Translations under genes and position numbers: made by a program
Notes under the pieces: generated by a model
What the model was told of the DNA's origin: nothing
Database searches by the model: none
The model's input: the letters and a program-made list of their open reading frames with translations, nothing else
NCBI GenBank assembly: GCA_044226865.1
Contig: JBGAGE010000006.1
Coordinates: 248,001 to 312,000, forward strand
Direction: 5' to 3'
Length of the DNA: 64,000 nt
Source: TMP-86 sp044226865
GTDB lineage: Bacteria; Pseudomonadota; Gammaproteobacteria; Steroidobacterales; Steroidobacteraceae
Shown here: one piece after another, positions 45,822 to 54,948 of the stretch
Layout: each line of letters opens with the position of its first letter
Numbering within the stretch: the first letter of the stretch is position 1

Positions 45822-46970
45822 ATGCGCGGCGTTGAGATTCCTTCCTTCCATACCAGCGACATCGCACTGCTGGCGGCGGCGCGCGCCGCCGCGGGGCAGG
45901 AAGTCATCCCCATGCACTTCGGCGAGCCCGTCCTGGGCGCCTCCAAGCTCGCCATCGCGGCGGCGCACCGCGCGCTCGACCACGAGCCCATGCAGTACTG
46001 GAATTCGCCGCGCCTGCGCGAGCGTATCGCCCGGCTCTATCACGACGACTATGGCGTGACGGTGGACCCGGCGCGCATCCTGCTCACTGCCGGGGCGAGT
46101 GCCGGGCTGATCGCGGTGTTCACCGCCATGTTCGCGCAAGGCGATCGCATCGGCCTGTTGTGCCCGGGCTATCCCGCTTACCGCAATTCGCTGCGCGCGC
46201 TGGGGCGCGAGCCGGTGGAGATCGATTGCGGTGCGGAGGTGGACTACCGGCTCACCCCGCAGGTGCTGGCCGCCGTACCCGGCGCGCTGCACGGCCTGGT
46301 GCTGGCCAGTCCCAACAATCCCACCGGCGCCATGCTGGACCGGCTGCAGCTCGCGGCCGTGGCGGATGCCTGCCGCGCTCGCGGCACGCGGCTCATCTCC
46401 GATGAGATCTATCACTCCATCGTGTACGGCGCGCCCGCCGTGTGTGCGCTGCAGGTGGACCGGCAGGCCATCATCGTCAACAGCTTCTCCAAGCTGTACC
46501 GCATGACGGGCTGGCGCCTGGGCTGGCTGGTGGCGCCGGAGGATTGCGTCGCGCAATTGAGCGCGCATCTCACCAATTTCTTCCTCACCCCGCCCTCGAT
46601 CTCGCAGTACGCGGCGCTGGCGGCCTTCGAGGACCTGCACGAATTGCGCGGCGCGGTGCGCACCTATGCACACAATCGCGCCCGCTTGCTGGCGGAGCTT
46701 CCCGCCCTCGGCTGGTCGAAGATCGCGGCGCCGGACGGCGCGTTCTATTTGTACATCGATGTGGGCCATCTGACGCGCGACAGCCTCGGCTTCTGCAAGA
46801 CGCTGCTCGCGGCCACCGGCATTGCCGCGGCGCCCGGCATCGACTTCGATCCGGTGCATGGCGGCCGCTTCATCCGCCTGTCCTTCGCCATCGCGCCGCA
46901 GCAGGTGGATCGCGCGATAGAACATTTACGCGGCTGGCTGCCGCAGTTTCAACCAGGAGTCCTCTCATGA
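45822..46970 (+). CDS. Class I/II pyridoxal-phosphate aminotransferase
   Basis: Protein of 382 residues of the aspartate-aminotransferase fold. The PLP lysine is K224 in NSFSKLYRMTGWRLGW; ASPNNPTGAML, ISDEIYHSIVYG and RLSFAIAP are further conserved parts. AGGGGC lies 8 nt before ATG 45822; GTG 45816 is an alternative. It overlaps the rhodanese gene by 4 nt. The amino acid substrate is not clear from sequence; the pattern fits aspartate/alanine/aromatic-type enzymes. Confidence 0.88.
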   Translation: MRGVEIPSFHTSDIALLAAARAAAGQEVIPMHFGEPVLGASKLAIAAAHRALDHEPMQYWNSPRLRERIARLYHDDYGVTVDPARILLTAGASAGLIAVFTAMFAQGDRIGLLCPGYPAYRNSLRALGREPVEIDCGAEVDYRLTPQVLAAVPGALHGLVLASPNNPTGAMLDRLQLAAVADACRARGTRLISDEIYHSIVYGAPAVCALQVDRQAIIVNSFSKLYRMTGWRLGWLVAPEDCVAQLSAHLTNFFLTPPSISQYAALAAFEDLHELRGAVRTYAHNRARLLAELPALGWSKIAAPDGAFYLYIDVGHLTRDSLGFCKTLLAATGIAAAPGIDFDPVHGGRFIRLSFAIAPQQVDRAIEHLRGWLPQFQPGVLS

Positions 46971-47347
46971 GCGTGAACGTCAAACAACTGATCGAGGCCG
47001 CCGACGCTGCCGTGCCGCGCATCACCCCGGCGCAGGCCAAGGATATGCTGGCCAAGGGCAATGCATTGCTGGTGGACGTGCGCGATGCGCCGGAAGTGGC
47101 GCGCGACGGCAAGGCCGCCGGCGCGCTGAACGTGTCGCGTGGCATGCTGGAATTCCGCGCCGACCCGGGCTCGCCCTATTACGACAAGAATTTCAGCCCC
47201 GACAAGACCGTCATCCTCTACTGTGCGTCCGGCGGGCGCTCGGCCTTGAGCGGCAAGACGCTCAAGGACATGGGCTACCAGCAGGTGTTCAACCTGGGCG
47301 GCTACAAGAGCTGGGTCGAGGCCGGCGGCGCGGTGGAGAAGAGCTGA
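46967..47347 (+). CDS. Rhodanese-like sulfurtransferase
   Basis: Single-domain rhodanese of 126 residues. The catalytic Cys is C86 in ILYCASGGRSAL, and the N-terminal LLVDVRDAPEVARDG is typical. Such proteins carry persulfide sulfur. It is coupled to the upstream aminotransferase by ATGA and has CCAGGAGT before the start. Cytoplasmic (no signal peptide). Confidence 0.9.
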   Translation: MSVNVKQLIEAADAAVPRITPAQAKDMLAKGNALLVDVRDAPEVARDGKAAGALNVSRGMLEFRADPGSPYYDKNFSPDKTVILYCASGGRSALSGKTLKDMGYQQVFNLGGYKSWVEAGGAVEKS

Positions 47348-47370
47348 GGGCCTGGCGCTGCGCTGCCTGC

Positions 47371-47392
47371 CCGTCAGTTTGCCGTCAGTTTG
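47371..47392 (+). promoter_or_regulatory. Perfect 11-bp direct repeat, candidate response-regulator box
   Basis: CCGTCAGTTTG is repeated without interruption at 47371 and 47382. An 11-bp period places both half-sites on one face of the helix, as in Pho-box-like sites bound by OmpR/PhoB regulators, and the CTGTCA-like core is present. It lies about 100 bp before the OmpR-family gene, so autoregulation is likely. Confidence 0.6.
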
Positions 47393-47492
47393 GGTTTCAA
47401 ATCCGTGTTCATTGCAGAAAATTAATCCGCCTCAGGGCATGACGACGTGCGCCATGAGCCGCCGGCTGTTGTCCAATGGCCGCATGAACGCC

Positions 47493-48170
47493 ATGCGCAT
47501 CCTTCTCGTGGAAGACAACGAACTGCTGGCCGACGGATTGCTGCGATCCCTCGCCATGCCCGGATTTGCCGTCGACCGTATCGCCCACGGCGAACGCGCG
47601 GACAATTACCTGCAGACCGAGCACTACGATCTCGTCGTGCTGGACATCGGGCTGCCGGGAATCGACGGCTTCGAGGTGCTGCGGCGTTACCGGCAGCGTG
47701 GCAACAAGTCCCCGGTGCTGGTGCTCACCGCGCGTGATGGCGTCGAGGACCGAATCCGCGGATTGGATCTCGGCGCCGACGATTACCTGACCAAGCCGTT
47801 CGCGCTGGGCGAATTCGAGGCGCGCGTGCGCGCGCTCATCCGCCGCGCCGACAGCGTGCGTGCGCCGCAACTGCGCTGCGGACCGCTGCGCATGGACACC
47901 GCCGCATTGCGTGCGTGGCTGGGCGAGCAGGAACTGGCGTTGACCTCGCGCGAGTGGACCATCCTGGAAGTGCTGCTGCGCCAATTCGGGCAGGTGATCT
48001 CGAAAAAGCGCATCACGCAGGCCGTCAAGGATTGGGAGGATGACGTCACCCCCAACACCGTCGAGGTGCATATCTCGCGGCTGCGCCGCAAGCTCGGACA
48101 GGATGGACCGCAGATCCGTGCGGTGCGCGGCTTCGGTTACCTGCTGGAAGATCCGGAAACCCGCCACTGA
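47493..48170 (+). CDS. OmpR/PhoB-family response regulator (TctD/QseB-like)
   Basis: Protein of 225 residues. The receiver domain has MRILLVEDNELL, the phospho-acceptor D51 in VVLDIGLPGIDGFE, LTARDG and K in DYLTKPFALGE. The C-terminal winged helix has LTSREWTILEVLLRQ, VEVHISRLRRKLG and IRAVRGFGYLL. ATG 47493 gives the standard D51 numbering; earlier in-frame ATGs (47484, 47454) exist. It overlaps the sensor kinase start by one base. A perfect 11-bp direct repeat upstream is a likely binding site. Confidence 0.92.
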   Translation: MRILLVEDNELLADGLLRSLAMPGFAVDRIAHGERADNYLQTEHYDLVVLDIGLPGIDGFEVLRRYRQRGNKSPVLVLTARDGVEDRIRGLDLGADDYLTKPFALGEFEARVRALIRRADSVRAPQLRCGPLRMDTAALRAWLGEQELALTSREWTILEVLLRQFGQVISKKRITQAVKDWEDDVTPNTVEVHISRLRRKLGQDGPQIRAVRGFGYLLEDPETRH

Positions 48171-49591
48171 TGTCCACGGCCAACATCCGGTCGCGGCTGC
48201 TCGCGCTGCTGCTGCCGGCGTTGTTGGTGGTAGTCCTGGTCAGCACGGCGCTGGCCTACATCATCGCCGTGCATGCGGCGACGCTCGCCTATGACCGCGC
48301 GCTGCTCGATCCCGCCCTCGCCATGTCGGCGCATCTGTCGCCCGCCGGTGGAAGCGTGCGGCTGGACCTGCCGGCGGTGGCGCAGCAGGTGTTGTTGATC
48401 GATACGCGCGATGAACTGTACTTTCGGATCCTCGATGCGCGCGGCGCCACCGTTGCCGGCAATTCCGCGCTGCCGCCACCGCCCGCGAATGTCGCGCAGG
48501 CCACGTATGTCGATTCGAGCTTCGCCGGACAGCGTGTACGCCTGGTGGTCCTGCCGGTGGCGGTGCCGGGCGCCGGCACCGCGCTGGTGGAAGTCGCGGA
48601 GACGGTGCGCAAGCGCGACCGGCTCATCCAGGAAGTGCTGCTCGCCAATCTCCTGCCCAGCATGTCGGTCGCGGCGGTGACGGTGCTGTTGGTGTGGTTC
48701 GGCGTCGCGCGCGGCCTGGCACCGCTGAACCGACTGCGCCAGGAGCTGGGTGCGCGCTCGCATCGCGATCTGCGGCCGGTGCCGGCGGACCTTTCGCCGG
48801 AGGAGACCCGCCCGCTCATCGATGCCATCAACGACCTGCTGGCGCGCCTGCAGGACGCGATCGGCATGCAACAACGTTTCATCGCCAACGCGGCACATCA
48901 GCTGCGCACGCCGCTCGCCGCCGTGTTGACGCAGGCGGAACTGCTCGACCGTTCCGGCCTGTCCGCCGAACACCGCGCGGAGGTGTCGCGCTTGCACGCG
49001 GCCGTGACGCGCGCGGCGCGCCTGGCCAGCCAGTTGCTCACGCTGGCGCGGGCCGATCCGGCGGAGGGCCAGGCGTTGCGCCGCCAGCACGTGGACCTGG
49101 AGGCCTTGAGCGAGGAACTGGTGCCGGAATGGGTGGCGCGCGCCGACGAACGCGGCATCGACCTGGGGTTCGAGCTGGAGGCCGCGCAGGCCGATGGTGA
49201 CCCGACATTGCTGCGCGAACTGGTCGGCAATCTCCTGGACAATGCACTCAAGTACACCCCGCCCGGCGGCACGGTCACGCTTCACGTGAGCGGAGGGATC
49301 ACGCCGGTGATCGAAGTGGAGGACGATGGCCCGGGGATCCCCGCGGGCGAGCGCGGGCGTGTGACCGAGAGGTTCTACCGGCTGGACTCTTCGTCGGCCG
49401 AGGGCAGCGGCCTCGGGCTTGCGATCGTGAGTGAAATCGCCGCCGCGCATGGCGCCACCCTGCACATCGGCGAGGGCGCCGGCGGGCGCGGCACGCGTGT
49501 CAGCGTGCGGTTTGTGTCCGCCGCTACTGCATCATCAGCTTCCGCTCCCGTGGAGTCGGCGGCACCCACTGGTAGATCCACGTCTCGGTGA
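48170..49591 (+). CDS. Sensor histidine kinase (TctE-like)
   Basis: Protein of 473 residues. A first membrane helix (LLALLLPALLVVVLVSTALAY) leads into a periplasmic domain of the 2CSK_N type (LLDPALAMSAHL ... YFRILDARG), then a second helix near 165-185, a HAMP-like linker, and the H-box with H243 in FIANAAHQLRTPLA. The ATP-binding part has N-box LLDNALKYTP, DDGPGIP and GSGLGLAI. The 2CSK_N domain is found in TctE, which senses tricarboxylates, so an organic acid ligand is possible. Its last 68 bp overlap the convergent opgG-like gene; the C-terminal Ala/Ser-rich tail is probably dispensable. Confidence 0.9.
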   Translation: MSTANIRSRLLALLLPALLVVVLVSTALAYIIAVHAATLAYDRALLDPALAMSAHLSPAGGSVRLDLPAVAQQVLLIDTRDELYFRILDARGATVAGNSALPPPPANVAQATYVDSSFAGQRVRLVVLPVAVPGAGTALVEVAETVRKRDRLIQEVLLANLLPSMSVAAVTVLLVWFGVARGLAPLNRLRQELGARSHRDLRPVPADLSPEETRPLIDAINDLLARLQDAIGMQQRFIANAAHQLRTPLAAVLTQAELLDRSGLSAEHRAEVSRLHAAVTRAARLASQLLTLARADPAEGQALRRQHVDLEALSEELVPEWVARADERGIDLGFELEAAQADGDPTLLRELVGNLLDNALKYTPPGGTVTLHVSGGITPVIEVEDDGPGIPAGERGRVTERFYRLDSSSAEGSGLGLAIVSEIAAAHGATLHIGEGAGGRGTRVSVRFVSAATASSASAPVESAAPTGRSTSR

Positions 49592-51155
49592 GCGGCCGGC
49601 CGCGGATGCGCAGGAAGCAGCGCATGTCGACGGGCTCGCTGCTGTCATCCGCGAGGCGCACTTCGAACAGCGCCCGCCAGCCGCCGAACTCCGGCACCAG
49701 ATGCGCGGTGACGTGCTCGAGCGTGCCGCGCGAGGTGGTGATCACGGCCTCGACCTCCGCATCCTTGGCCAGCGCCTGCAGGTCGCCGCCGGCGAAGTCG
49801 ACGGTGAAGTGCCAGGAGAATCCCTGACGTTTCTGTCCGATGGTGCCGCCGATGCCGGTGCGCGTGGCCACGGTCCGCGCCAGCGGCGGCGTCGCCGGCA
49901 TGTGCGTGCCCCAGTACAGGCGATAGCCGAACAGCAGTTCCTGGCCGGCCTTCACCGGGTCCTTGGGATTCCAGTACGCGACGATGTTGTCGTTGGTCTC
50001 ATCGGGCGTAGGGATCTCGACCAGCTGCACCTGGCCCTTGCCCCAGCCGCCGGCGGGCCCGGTGCGCGGCTCCACCCACAGGCTGGGGCGACGGTCGTAG
50101 TACACGTTGTCGTCCTGGTAGTGGTCCCAGTTGCGATCGCGCAGCATCAGGCCGAAGCCGCGCGGATTCTCGTCGAGGAATGAATTCACGCGCACGCCGG
50201 CGGGGTTCATCAACGGCCGCCAGATCCATTCGCCCGCGCCCGTCCAGATCGACAGTCCATCGGAATCGTGGATCTCGGGGCGCCAGTCATTGGCGACGCG
50301 CCGGTCGTTCTCGCCGTTCTGGAACATGCTGGTGAGCGGTGCGATGCCCAGGCGTTCCACCGCCTTGCGCGTGTACAGCGCCGCGTCCACGTCCATGATC
50401 TGCGTGGCGCCCGGATTGATGACGAAACGATAGGCGCCGGTGAGGCTGGGCGAGTCCATCAGCGCATACACCGTGACCAACCCTGAACCCTTGGCGGGAC
50501 GCTCGAACCAGAACGAGGTGAAGCGCGGGAATTCCTCGGGCTTGTCCATGCCGGTGTTGATCGCCGCGCCGCGTGCCGAAATGCCGTACTGGCGCGTGTC
50601 CCCCACCGCCCGGAAGTAGGCCGCGCCGAGGAAGGCGGTGACATCGGCTTTCCAGTTGATCGAGGATTGGATGCGAAAGCCCGCGAATCCGCCCTTGCCG
50701 CGCAGCTTGGCCGGATCCAGGCCCGAGCGGTCATAGTCGAACATCGACGGTTCGTAGAGGATTTCGCGCGCCTGGCCGTTGTACACCTCGTACATGTGCA
50801 GGCTTTCCGAGAAGCCGCGGCCCGTGTGGAAGAACTGCACGTGGAAGTCCAGCGGCTGGTCGGCCCACAACGCGTGATCGGCGCGGGCGCGGATGTTGTT
50901 GTACTGGTCGTAGGTGAGTGAGGCCAGCGACTCGGCCAGCGTGTTCTTGGGCGCAACGTAATCCTTGCCGGCCAGCCAGCGCGCCTGGCCCTTGAGCAGG
51001 GCATAGTCGAATGCCTGCGAGGCGTTGGCGAGCCTCGCGCCCGGTGCGGCAGGCGCGGTGCGGCCCGCGGAAGATGCGGGCGATTGTTGCGCGGGGGCAA
51101 ACGCCGGCAGCGCGGCCACCGCTGCGCAGAGGATCAGGGCTTTGATGGGCATCAT
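49524..51155 (-). CDS. Glucan biosynthesis protein, OpgG/OpgD family (second copy)
   Basis: Periplasmic protein of 543 residues of the MdoG family, which shapes osmoregulated periplasmic glucans. Signal peptide MMPIKALILCAAVAALPAFA lacks a Tat twin-arginine, unlike E. coli OpgD. Conserved segments are YDQYNNIRARADHALW, VYNGQAREILYEP, SFWFERPAKGSG, GIAPLTSMFQNGEN, IHDSDGLSIWTG and RRPSLWVEPRTG. It lies 22 bp downstream of opgH, giving an opgG-opgH-opgG-like order. Recent structural work describes OpgG and OpgD proteins as glucan hydrolases; a similar activity is plausible. The 3' end overlaps the sensor kinase gene. Confidence 0.9.
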   Translation of the reverse strand: MMPIKALILCAAVAALPAFAPAQQSPASSAGRTAPAAPGARLANASQAFDYALLKGQARWLAGKDYVAPKNTLAESLASLTYDQYNNIRARADHALWADQPLDFHVQFFHTGRGFSESLHMYEVYNGQAREILYEPSMFDYDRSGLDPAKLRGKGGFAGFRIQSSINWKADVTAFLGAAYFRAVGDTRQYGISARGAAINTGMDKPEEFPRFTSFWFERPAKGSGLVTVYALMDSPSLTGAYRFVINPGATQIMDVDAALYTRKAVERLGIAPLTSMFQNGENDRRVANDWRPEIHDSDGLSIWTGAGEWIWRPLMNPAGVRVNSFLDENPRGFGLMLRDRNWDHYQDDNVYYDRRPSLWVEPRTGPAGGWGKGQVQLVEIPTPDETNDNIVAYWNPKDPVKAGQELLFGYRLYWGTHMPATPPLARTVATRTGIGGTIGQKRQGFSWHFTVDFAGGDLQALAKDAEVEAVITTSRGTLEHVTAHLVPEFGGWRALFEVRLADDSSEPVDMRCFLRIRGRPLTETWIYQWVPPTPRERKLMMQ

Positions 51156-51177
51156 CGGTGTGGGTCCCGTGGGTTGA

Positions 51178-53307
51178 TCAAATGGGCGGTGACTTGGGCA
51201 GCTCGGGGAGCCCTGCCATCTGGTGCAGCATCGCCGCGGAGCCGGCCACGTGCACGCGCTCCTCGCGCGTGAGCCATTGCAGCAACTCGTCCAGGTAGGC
51301 GGCATCCTCGATCTTCTGCTCGGCGGTGAGCACATTCGGATCGGGCTTGCCGCGCGGATCGGCGGGACGGGCCACATTGCTCTGGATGTGTGCCAGGCGC
51401 GCGTCGCGGTTGCGCGCAAGAAATAGAAGTCCATCCTCGGGGAGCGGTTCCGAGTTTTCGATGAGCTCGCGCTTGCGCGCCACCAGCCGCGGCGGGTTGG
51501 CTTCCTCCGGCGTGCGCAGGATGCCGAGCACGGCAAAGAAGTGGCCCAGGGTGGCGCTGCCGCTGGCGCGCGACAAGGGTACCGACAGCAACAAGCCCGC
51601 CAGCGCCGGCGACATCCACGCAAACAGCGAGGGCGAGAGGAACCAGGCGATCACGGCGGTGACGACGCCGATGAGGGTGTGCTTGCGGTAGGAATGCCAG
51701 GCATCGCGCCAGGTGGAATCGCTCACGGCACGGCGCTGTGCGCCCCAGCCCGAATCGCGTCCCAGCAGCACCTCGAACACGTGCGTGCTCTGCGTCAGCA
51801 TGAGGATGGGCGCGTACAGCGCCGAGAGCACCAACTCCACTGCGGCGCTCACGATCAGGCCGATGATGCCGCGCGTCGCGCGGCGGATCGGGTTGTTGAA
51901 AACGGCGCGCAGCAGGCCGAGCATCTTCGGGATCAGCAGCACGAACATGCTGAACAGGAACAGGTCCAGCATGAGCCGCGCATCGAATCGCGGCCAGGTC
52001 GGGAACAGCTGGAAGTCGCGCGTGAAATACTCGGGACGGATCAGGTGCGATTGCAGCGAAAGCGCGAAGCCCACGCACAGCAGGACGAGCCACAGCGGCG
52101 AGGACACGTAGCTCATGATGCCCACGGCCATGTGCAGGCGGCTCAGCCAGGAAAGCCCGGCCGTGCCGATCACCTTGCTGTGCTGCAGGTTGCCCTGCGC
52201 CCAGCGCCGGTCGCGCACCGCCAGGTCGGTGAGGGTGGGCGGGCATTCCTCGTAGGAGCCGTGCAGGTCGGTGGCCAGGTGCACCTTCCAGCCGGCGCGA
52301 CGGATCAGCGCCGCCTCGACGAAATCATGCGACAGGATGAATCCGCCGAAGGGCTTGCGGCCGGGGAGCGAGGGCAGGCCGCAGTTCTGCGCGAAGGCCT
52401 GTACGCGGATGATGGCGTTGTGGCCCCAGTAATTGCAGCTGTCGCCGGACCAGGCGGCCATGCCGCGCGCGATCACCGGGCCGTACACGCGCGAGGCGAA
52501 CTGCTGCAGGCGCGCGAACAGCGTGGTCGCGTTGATGAGCGTGGGCGCGGATTGCAGGATACCCATCTGCGGGTCGGCGTGCATCTTGCGCACCAGGCCT
52601 ACGAGCGTCGTCGCATCGATCAGGCTGTCCGCGTCCAGCACGATCATGTAGTCGTAGCGGCCACCCCATTTCTCGACGAAGTCCTCGACGTTGCCGGCCT
52701 TGCGCGCGATGTTCTGCCAGCGCCGCCGGTACCACACGGGCATGAAGGGAATGGCCGCCCGCAGCCGCATCAGTGCCACGGACTCGCGCACCCAGGCATC
52801 GGCGCTGGTGGAGTCCGACAGCAGCACCATCTCGAAGTGCTCCTTGGCGCCGGAATCGTGCAGCTCCTCGGCCATGGCCTGAAGCGCCGCGGTGACGTTG
52901 GTGGGATCCTCGTTATAGATGGGCATGATGAGCGCGGTGCGCGCATCGTCCGTGGAAAAATCGGCCGGGGGATTGAACTCACGCTTCTTGACCAGCCCCA
53001 CCAGCGCGGTGCCGGCGGCGAAGCCGATCCAGTTGAGCGTGACCACGAAGAACACGATCATCAGGCCCTGCAGGAAGGTCATCTTGGCGAAACGCACCGC
53101 ATCGAGCATTTCGTAGGAGCCGTAGGCCGTGATCCCCACGGTGATGGCGAACAACAGCAGCCGGGCGAGGACCACCGAGAACGGCGAGCGCCATTGATGC
53201 ACCTCCGCCACCGGGTAACGCAGGTTCTGCGCCGGCATGTGCAGCGGTGCACCCGGCGGCATGCCGCCCGCGGGCTCGCCTAGGTCGAACAGCATGGCCG
53301 AGTTCAA
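51178..53307 (-). CDS. opgH: Glucans biosynthesis glucosyltransferase H
   Basis: Inner-membrane GT2 enzyme of 709 residues that polymerises glucose from UDP-glucose into the periplasmic glucan backbone. It has about eight membrane helices, and a cytoplasmic catalytic domain with IYNEDPTNV, LDADS, LSHDFVEAALIRRAGW and the RRW motif DRRWAQGNLQH. TTG 53307 overlaps the opgG stop (TTGA), implying coupling, while ATG 53295 is the next in-frame start. Shorter than E. coli OpgH (847) because the long N- and C-terminal tails are reduced; the N-terminal cytoplasmic region that binds FtsZ in E. coli is therefore missing or minimal. Confidence 0.93.
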   Translation of the reverse strand: MNSAMLFDLGEPAGGMPPGAPLHMPAQNLRYPVAEVHQWRSPFSVVLARLLLFAITVGITAYGSYEMLDAVRFAKMTFLQGLMIVFFVVTLNWIGFAAGTALVGLVKKREFNPPADFSTDDARTALIMPIYNEDPTNVTAALQAMAEELHDSGAKEHFEMVLLSDSTSADAWVRESVALMRLRAAIPFMPVWYRRRWQNIARKAGNVEDFVEKWGGRYDYMIVLDADSLIDATTLVGLVRKMHADPQMGILQSAPTLINATTLFARLQQFASRVYGPVIARGMAAWSGDSCNYWGHNAIIRVQAFAQNCGLPSLPGRKPFGGFILSHDFVEAALIRRAGWKVHLATDLHGSYEECPPTLTDLAVRDRRWAQGNLQHSKVIGTAGLSWLSRLHMAVGIMSYVSSPLWLVLLCVGFALSLQSHLIRPEYFTRDFQLFPTWPRFDARLMLDLFLFSMFVLLIPKMLGLLRAVFNNPIRRATRGIIGLIVSAAVELVLSALYAPILMLTQSTHVFEVLLGRDSGWGAQRRAVSDSTWRDAWHSYRKHTLIGVVTAVIAWFLSPSLFAWMSPALAGLLLSVPLSRASGSATLGHFFAVLGILRTPEEANPPRLVARKRELIENSEPLPEDGLLFLARNRDARLAHIQSNVARPADPRGKPDPNVLTAEQKIEDAAYLDELLQWLTREERVHVAGSAAMLHQMAGLPELPKSPPI

Positions 53308-54818
53308 GAGGAGGTCCAGCGGTAGAGCCAGGTCTCGGCGACCGGCTGATCATGCTGCAACACCCGCAGCCGCAGCTCGATCACATCCGCATCATTGGTG
53401 GAGAGGTCGAAGCCGACGCGAAAGCCGTGGATGGACGGGTTGGGCACGATGCTCAGGTTGGAAATCTTGCCGGCGGAGGCGCCGATGTCCAGGCGCAGGT
53501 CCTGGATCTTCTCGCCGATGCCGACGTAATCGATCATGTACACACGGCGCGCCCCGTCGGAACTGATGCCGCTGCGCGTGGCGAACACCCGCGCGATGCC
53601 CTTCTGCGGCTTGGGTGAAGCCAGCCAGCTGATGCGATAGGCGAAGCGCCACGGCCGCCCCGGCGCGAAGGTGGCGGCGGGCCGCCAGTAAGCGGTGATG
53701 TTGTCATTGGTTTCGCGCGCGGTGGGAATCTCCACCAGCTGCACCGCGCCAGGGCCCCAATCCGACTTCGGCTCCACCCAGGCGCTGGGACGGCGCTCGT
53801 ACTGGTTGTAGAGGTCCTGGTAGTCCGCCGGCTCGCGCGAGCGTTGCATGAGGCCGAAGCCCTTGGGCGGTTCGGTGGTGAAGCCGGAGATCTGCAGCTT
53901 GGTGGGATTGGCGAGCGGCCGCCAGATCGGTTCGCCGGAGGCGGAGATGATCTGCAGGCCGTCGGAGTTGTGCATCTCGGGGCGGTAGTCATCCCGGCGC
54001 ATGCGGTTGGTTTCGTCGTACAGGAACATGGAGGTCAGCGGCGCCACGCCCAGGGCCCGCAGCGGCGTGCGCGCGAACAGCATGGCATCCACATCCACCG
54101 TGGTCTCGACGCCCGGGCGAATGACGAAGTGATAGGCGCCGGTCACGGAGGGGCTGTCGAGCAGGGCATCGACGGTGAGATCCTCGGACTTGGGTTCCGG
54201 CTTCGTGACCCAGAACTGGGTGAAGGCCGGAAATTCCTCTCCCTGCGGCTCGGCGATGTTGACGGTCAGGGCCCGCGCCGCAAGCCCGTAGATCTGTCCC
54301 TTGGCCCGCGCCCGGAAGTAACTGGCGCCCTGGAAGCGGATGAATTCGTCCCATACCGTGCGGCTGTTCAGGCGGGTACTGACGCTGAATCCCGACAGCG
54401 GCAGGGCGATCCTGGCGATGGCCGCCGGCACGCTGGGCCCGACCTCGAACATGCCGGGGCTGGTCTGCAGTTCCTGCGACACGCCCTTGTCCACCAGCGA
54501 GATGTTGACCGGCGATTGGAAGTAGAACCCGGCCGCCAGGAGCCCCAGGCGGAACTGCAGCGCTTCCTTGCCCCAGATGGCCGCCGCGTCCGAGAAACGG
54601 ATGTCGCGGTATTGGTCGGCACGCAAATTATCCAGGCCCGCCGGCAGGTTGCCGGAGCGGGACTGGTAGGGCGCGGACGCCAGGCGCCGGGCGGCGACGA
54701 TCACCGCGTTCTGATCGACCGGGTACTGGCTGGGCCGTTGGTTCTGGCAGAACCCGGACGGCGCCAGCATCAGGGCGCAGACGAATATGGCTGGTCGAAG
54801 CATCTGCAAAGCATTCAC
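53304..54818 (-). CDS. opgG: Glucan biosynthesis protein G
   Basis: Periplasmic protein of 504 residues from GTG 54818 (ATG 54803 is an alternative). Signal peptide MLRPAIFVCALMLAPSGFCQ. It carries the MdoG family segments NLRADQYRDIRFSDAAAIW, FQGASYFRARAKGQIYGLAARA, GVAPLTSMFLYDETN, MHNSDGLQI and RRPSAWVEPKSDWG. It is the first gene of the opg operon and overlaps opgH by 4 nt, the order seen in E. coli. It diverges from an ECF sigma factor gene across about 130 bp containing two inverted repeats. Confidence 0.92.
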   Translation of the reverse strand: MNALQMLRPAIFVCALMLAPSGFCQNQRPSQYPVDQNAVIVAARRLASAPYQSRSGNLPAGLDNLRADQYRDIRFSDAAAIWGKEALQFRLGLLAAGFYFQSPVNISLVDKGVSQELQTSPGMFEVGPSVPAAIARIALPLSGFSVSTRLNSRTVWDEFIRFQGASYFRARAKGQIYGLAARALTVNIAEPQGEEFPAFTQFWVTKPEPKSEDLTVDALLDSPSVTGAYHFVIRPGVETTVDVDAMLFARTPLRALGVAPLTSMFLYDETNRMRRDDYRPEMHNSDGLQIISASGEPIWRPLANPTKLQISGFTTEPPKGFGLMQRSREPADYQDLYNQYERRPSAWVEPKSDWGPGAVQLVEIPTARETNDNITAYWRPAATFAPGRPWRFAYRISWLASPKPQKGIARVFATRSGISSDGARRVYMIDYVGIGEKIQDLRLDIGASAGKISNLSIVPNPSIHGFRVGFDLSTNDADVIELRLRVLQHDQPVAETWLYRWTSS

Positions 54819-54833
54819 TCGCTCGCTGGCTCT

Positions 54834-54857
54834 GTTTCAATGATACCTTGTTGAAAC
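54834..54857. promoter_or_regulatory. Inverted repeat between opgG and the sigma factor gene
   Basis: GTTTCAA-N10-TTGAAAC is a perfect 7-bp inverted repeat in the divergent region between opgG and the ECF sigma gene. TTGAAAC also resembles an ECF-type -35 element reading toward the sigma gene, so this could be an operator, a promoter element, or both. Confidence 0.4.
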
Positions 54858-54863
54858 TGCCTG

Positions 54864-54897
54864 GTGTCCCGAATCACGGATTCCCGATTCAGGACAC
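54864..54897 (+). promoter_or_regulatory. Leader hairpin covering a Shine-Dalgarno sequence
   Basis: GTGTCCCGAATC pairs with GATTCAGGACAC (11 of 12 positions) around a 10-nt loop. The 3' arm contains AGGA at 54891-54894, the likely Shine-Dalgarno for ATG 54901, so folding would hide it. It may throttle translation of the sigma factor. Confidence 0.4.
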
Positions 54898-54948
54898 TGG
54901 ATGAATCCATGGGCGGGAGCCGCTGCGAATAGGTTGGACAGTCATTCG

